Part shown: piece by piece, positions 61,983 through 64,000 of the stretch
Numbering within the stretch: position 1 is the first letter of the stretch
Layout: each line of letters starts with the position of its first letter
From: an uncultured Prevotellaceae bacterium
Lineage (GTDB): Bacteria > Bacteroidota > Bacteroidia > Bacteroidales > Muribaculaceae
Direction: 5' to 3'
Assembly: GCA_900319525.1 (NCBI GenBank)
Contig: ONOU01000007.1
Location: 1 to 64,000, forward strand
Length of the DNA stretch: 64,000 bases
The notes under the pieces: generated by a model
What the model was told of the DNA's origin: nothing
Database searches by the model: none
The model's input: the letters and a program-made list of their open reading frames with translations, nothing else
Position numbers and translations under genes: made by a program

Positions 61983-62444
61983 TTATTTGGTTTTAAGTGG
62001 TCTTTTTTTCTTGAAGAAGTCGGTCATGAGTTTGGCGCACTCGTCGGCGAGGATGCCGCCGGTGACCGTTGTCTTGGGATGGAAGGGGGTGGCACACATC
62101 GTGTGGTAGCCGCGCTTGTCGTCGCTGGCTCCGTAGACGATGCGCGAGATCTGGCTCCAGGCCAGGGCTCCGGCGCACATTAGGCACGGCTCGACGGTGA
62201 CATACAGGGTGCAGTCGGTCAGGTACTTGCCGCCCATGGTCGAGGCTGCGGCAGTGATGGCCTGCATCTCGGCATGGGCGGTGACGTCGGTCAGCGCCTC
62301 GGTCAGGTTGTGGCCGCGCCCGATGACGCGCCCCTTGCTCACGATGACAGCCCCGATGGGCACCTCGTCGCGCTCCAGCGCCTTGTGGGCCTCGTCCAGC
62401 GCCATGCGCATGTACTTGATGTCGATATCTTCCTTGTTGATCAT
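61983..62444 (-). CDS. tadA: tRNA-adenosine deaminase TadA-type
   Basis: 153 aa. Zinc-site motifs HAEM (His57, Glu59) and PCLMC (Cys87, Cys90) fit TadA, which converts A34 to inosine in tRNA-Arg(ACG). The length is standard. The start overlaps the stop of the LRR gene by one base (TAATG), suggesting translational coupling. Confidence 0.92.
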   Translation of the reverse strand: MINKEDIDIKYMRMALDEAHKALERDEVPIGAVIVSKGRVIGRGHNLTEALTDVTAHAEMQAITAAASTMGGKYLTDCTLYVTVEPCLMCAGALAWSQISRIVYGASDDKRGYHTMCATPFHPKTTVTGGILADECAKLMTDFFKKKRPLKTK

Positions 62445-63610
62445 TAGTTCAGAAATACTTTTCTAACCGTGTTGCCGACCTTGACGATATAGACGCGCTG
62501 GCCCGGCAGGCTGATCCAGTTGTTGACCGACGGCCGTTCATACCACAGGTTGCCATACACGTCATAGATGAACGTCCACAACCCGTGGGTGTCACCCTCG
62601 ATGTAGATGGTGCCGTCCAAGCCCAGGATGGTGAGCTGGAGCTCGTTGTCCTCTTCCTCTACCTGCTCGATGGCGGCAGCCTCACTGTTGGCCACCAGTT
62701 GCAGGTCCTCGTCGTCATACATCAGCGTGGTGGGCACGACCAGGTATTCGGAGCTCTGTGCGCTGGTGGGCAGGTAGTAGTGGTCGGCAGCGGTGATGGC
62801 CATCAGGTATCCGTCAGGGCCGTAAATCTTGTAGGCCAGGCTATTACCCAGTGTCAACGCTGTCCAGTTATCGCCGCGTTGCTCCTGCTGCATCGTCGGC
62901 AAGATGGCCAGACCCTCGTCGATCCAGTGCGAGAACAGCTCCTCGTTGCCCCACACGGGGTCGTCCTGATAACGACGGCTGGTGGCGCCATCGGCCAGCA
63001 TGACGTTGATATTGTCGCAGCCCTCAAAGGCATCGTCGCCCATCGTCAAGGGGGGCATGGCTGCATCACTGTAAATCTCGTTGAGGCAGATGCAGTAGCC
63101 GAAGGCCCTTTGGCCGATGTACCGCAACGAGGCGGGCAGGAAAACGGTGCTCAGGTTGGTGCAGTCTTCAAGTGCTCCCTTGTCGATACTCGTCACCCCC
63201 TCGGGCAATACCAGATGGCTCACGGCTGTACCAGCCAGCATATAGCGGCTCACGACGGTCAGTCCCAGCGGCAGGGTGATGTTGGCCAGCTGGTCGGCAT
63301 CGGCAAATGCCGCCTCGCCAATCGTTGTCACGCTGTTGGGTATCTGCACCTCGGTCACTGCCGATTGCCAGAAGGCCCGCGGTGCGATGGCCGTGACGTC
63401 ATAGTTCACACCGTCGCAATAGACCTTCTCGGGCAGGATGATGCAGCCCTGATAGTGGTTCACGCCGTCGTAGTAGGCAGGAGCGACCTCCACCTGGGTG
63501 TCGCTGATGATGTTGTAGTATATGCCACCGGCCTCGATGTCCTGTCCATGAACACTCATGGTGCAGCACAGCAATGCCAGCAGCAGTAATATGTCATTGA
63601 TTCGTCTCAT
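62444..63610 (-). CDS. BspA-like leucine-rich repeat surface protein with T9SS-like tail
   Basis: 388 aa. Signal peptide 1-22. Residues ~75-205 hold BspA-type LRR_5 repeats (VTEVQIPNSVTTIGEAAFADADQL, VSHLVLPEGVTSIDKGALEDC, LSTVFLPASLRYIGQRAFGYC). A beta-rich region follows. The tail (VYIVKVGNTVRKVFLN) is of T9SS type A. BspA-type proteins bind host or matrix ligands in oral and gut Bacteroidota. It starts 3 bp after the alanine racemase stop. Confidence 0.9.
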   Translation of the reverse strand: MRRINDILLLLALLCCTMSVHGQDIEAGGIYYNIISDTQVEVAPAYYDGVNHYQGCIILPEKVYCDGVNYDVTAIAPRAFWQSAVTEVQIPNSVTTIGEAAFADADQLANITLPLGLTVVSRYMLAGTAVSHLVLPEGVTSIDKGALEDCTNLSTVFLPASLRYIGQRAFGYCICLNEIYSDAAMPPLTMGDDAFEGCDNINVMLADGATSRRYQDDPVWGNEELFSHWIDEGLAILPTMQQEQRGDNWTALTLGNSLAYKIYGPDGYLMAITAADHYYLPTSAQSSEYLVVPTTLMYDDEDLQLVANSEAAAIEQVEEEDNELQLTILGLDGTIYIEGDTHGLWTFIYDVYGNLWYERPSVNNWISLPGQRVYIVKVGNTVRKVFLN

Positions 63611-63613
63611 TGA

Positions 63614-64000
63614 TTATTCACGGTAATAAACACGTTTCACGCGTGGCGATACGCTCGTGAGGATCTCGTAGGGGATAGTGCCTCGTGCCTCGCTCAACTG
63701 CTCGACGGGCACATGCTCGCCAAATATCTCGACTGTGTCGCCCACCTTGCAAGGCACATCGGTGACGTCGATCATCACGGCATCCATGCACACGTTGCCC
63801 ACAGTGGGGCACAGCTTGCCGCCGACCCACATGCTCACCCGCCCGTTGCCAAAGTGGCGGTCAAAGCCGTCGGCATAGCCGATGTTGACCGTAGCGATGC
63901 GGCTGTCGCGCGCGAGCAGGCCGTGGCGGCCGTAGCCGATGGTGGTACCCGCCGGCCACTCCTTGATGCTGATGATGATGGATCGCAAGGCCGAAACGGG
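63614..64000 (-). CDS. alr: Alanine racemase C-terminal part (gene continues past right edge)
   Basis: The 128-residue frame to the window end begins PVSALRSIIISIKEWPAGTTIGYGRHG, the C-terminal beta domain of alanine racemase; NVCMDAVMIDVTDVP includes the conserved MD pair. It interconverts L- and D-alanine for peptidoglycan. In Bacteroidota this domain is often fused to MurF; the cut hides whether that applies here. Confidence 0.92.
   Translation of the reverse strand, partial: PVSALRSIIISIKEWPAGTTIGYGRHGLLARDSRIATVNIGYADGFDRHFGNGRVSMWVGGKLCPTVGNVCMDAVMIDVTDVPCKVGDTVEIFGEHVPVEQLSEARGTIPYEILTSVSPRVKRVYYRE

Overview
The window looks like chromosome of a gut-type Bacteroidales bacterium (Bacteroidota; Muribaculaceae/Prevotellaceae-like, family not fixed by the sequence). 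Reasons: several promoters fit the Bacteroidota pattern TTTG-N19..21-TAnnTTTG; there is a PorE-type OmpA lipoprotein and several proteins with type IX secretion (T9SS)-like C-terminal tails; the pyrophosphatase has the Bacteroidota-style substrate loop; and it carries a vor/kor-type ferredoxin oxidoreductase operon, a Porin_10-type barrel and a BspA-like LRR protein. I see no phage, insertion sequence, CRISPR array or rRNA operon. One tRNA (Ser-GGA) is present.

The dominant feature is a dispersed family of seven secreted C10 (streptopain-like) cysteine peptidases: 347-2617, 2853-4994, 15129-17543, 17875-20235, 20385-22778, 22993-25392 and 34529-39064. Each has a signal peptide, an inhibitory propeptide, a C10 catalytic domain and Fn3-type modules. 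Six end in a two-repeat dockerin-like Ca-binding domain. The seventh, a 1511-residue giant, ends in a T9SS-like tail instead. One member has lost its catalytic His through an in-frame 48-codon deletion, and another has a degenerate Asn/Trp active-site motif. Most copies have their own promoter and terminator, so they are individually expressed paralogs, not one operon. No cohesin is visible.

Around the peptidases, left to right: a C-terminal fragment of a secreted protein; an aminotransferase; a solute-binding lipoprotein; a TPR protein; a minus-strand housekeeping block (RluA-type pseudouridine synthase, DnaJ, GrpE, IspE, cardiolipin synthase, and a 103-aa protein that is little more than a signal peptide plus sorting tail); the four-gene C10 run; a porin; and a TetR-controlled tripartite RND efflux operon with a small PII-like last gene and a strong candidate operator. 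Then come the giant C10, a DUF2461 protein, membrane pyrophosphatase HppA, a 0.7-kb gene-poor patch with an inverted-repeat element and a 48-bp copy of hppA next to tRNA-Ser, a RecD-like helicase, an endonuclease I, a MITE-like element, the ferredoxin oxidoreductase operon, an OPT transporter, a PorE-like lipoprotein, an active-site-divergent UDP-glucose dehydrogenase homolog, an aquaporin, a DUF4332 protein, and a run with DUF4253 protein, asparaginase, esterase, TadA, BspA-like LRR protein and the end of alanine racemase.

Functionally the region suggests a proteolytic, surface-exposed lifestyle: many secreted peptidases, a nuclease, an esterase and an LRR protein, together with a probable T9SS component and with peptide (OPT) and asparagine use and branched/2-oxo-acid oxidation. 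That link is inference. Intergenic DNA holds unusual short tandem repeats: CTAGA-N4 nonamers just 3' of two genes, and CTAAGCC-like heptamers inside two operon spacers.
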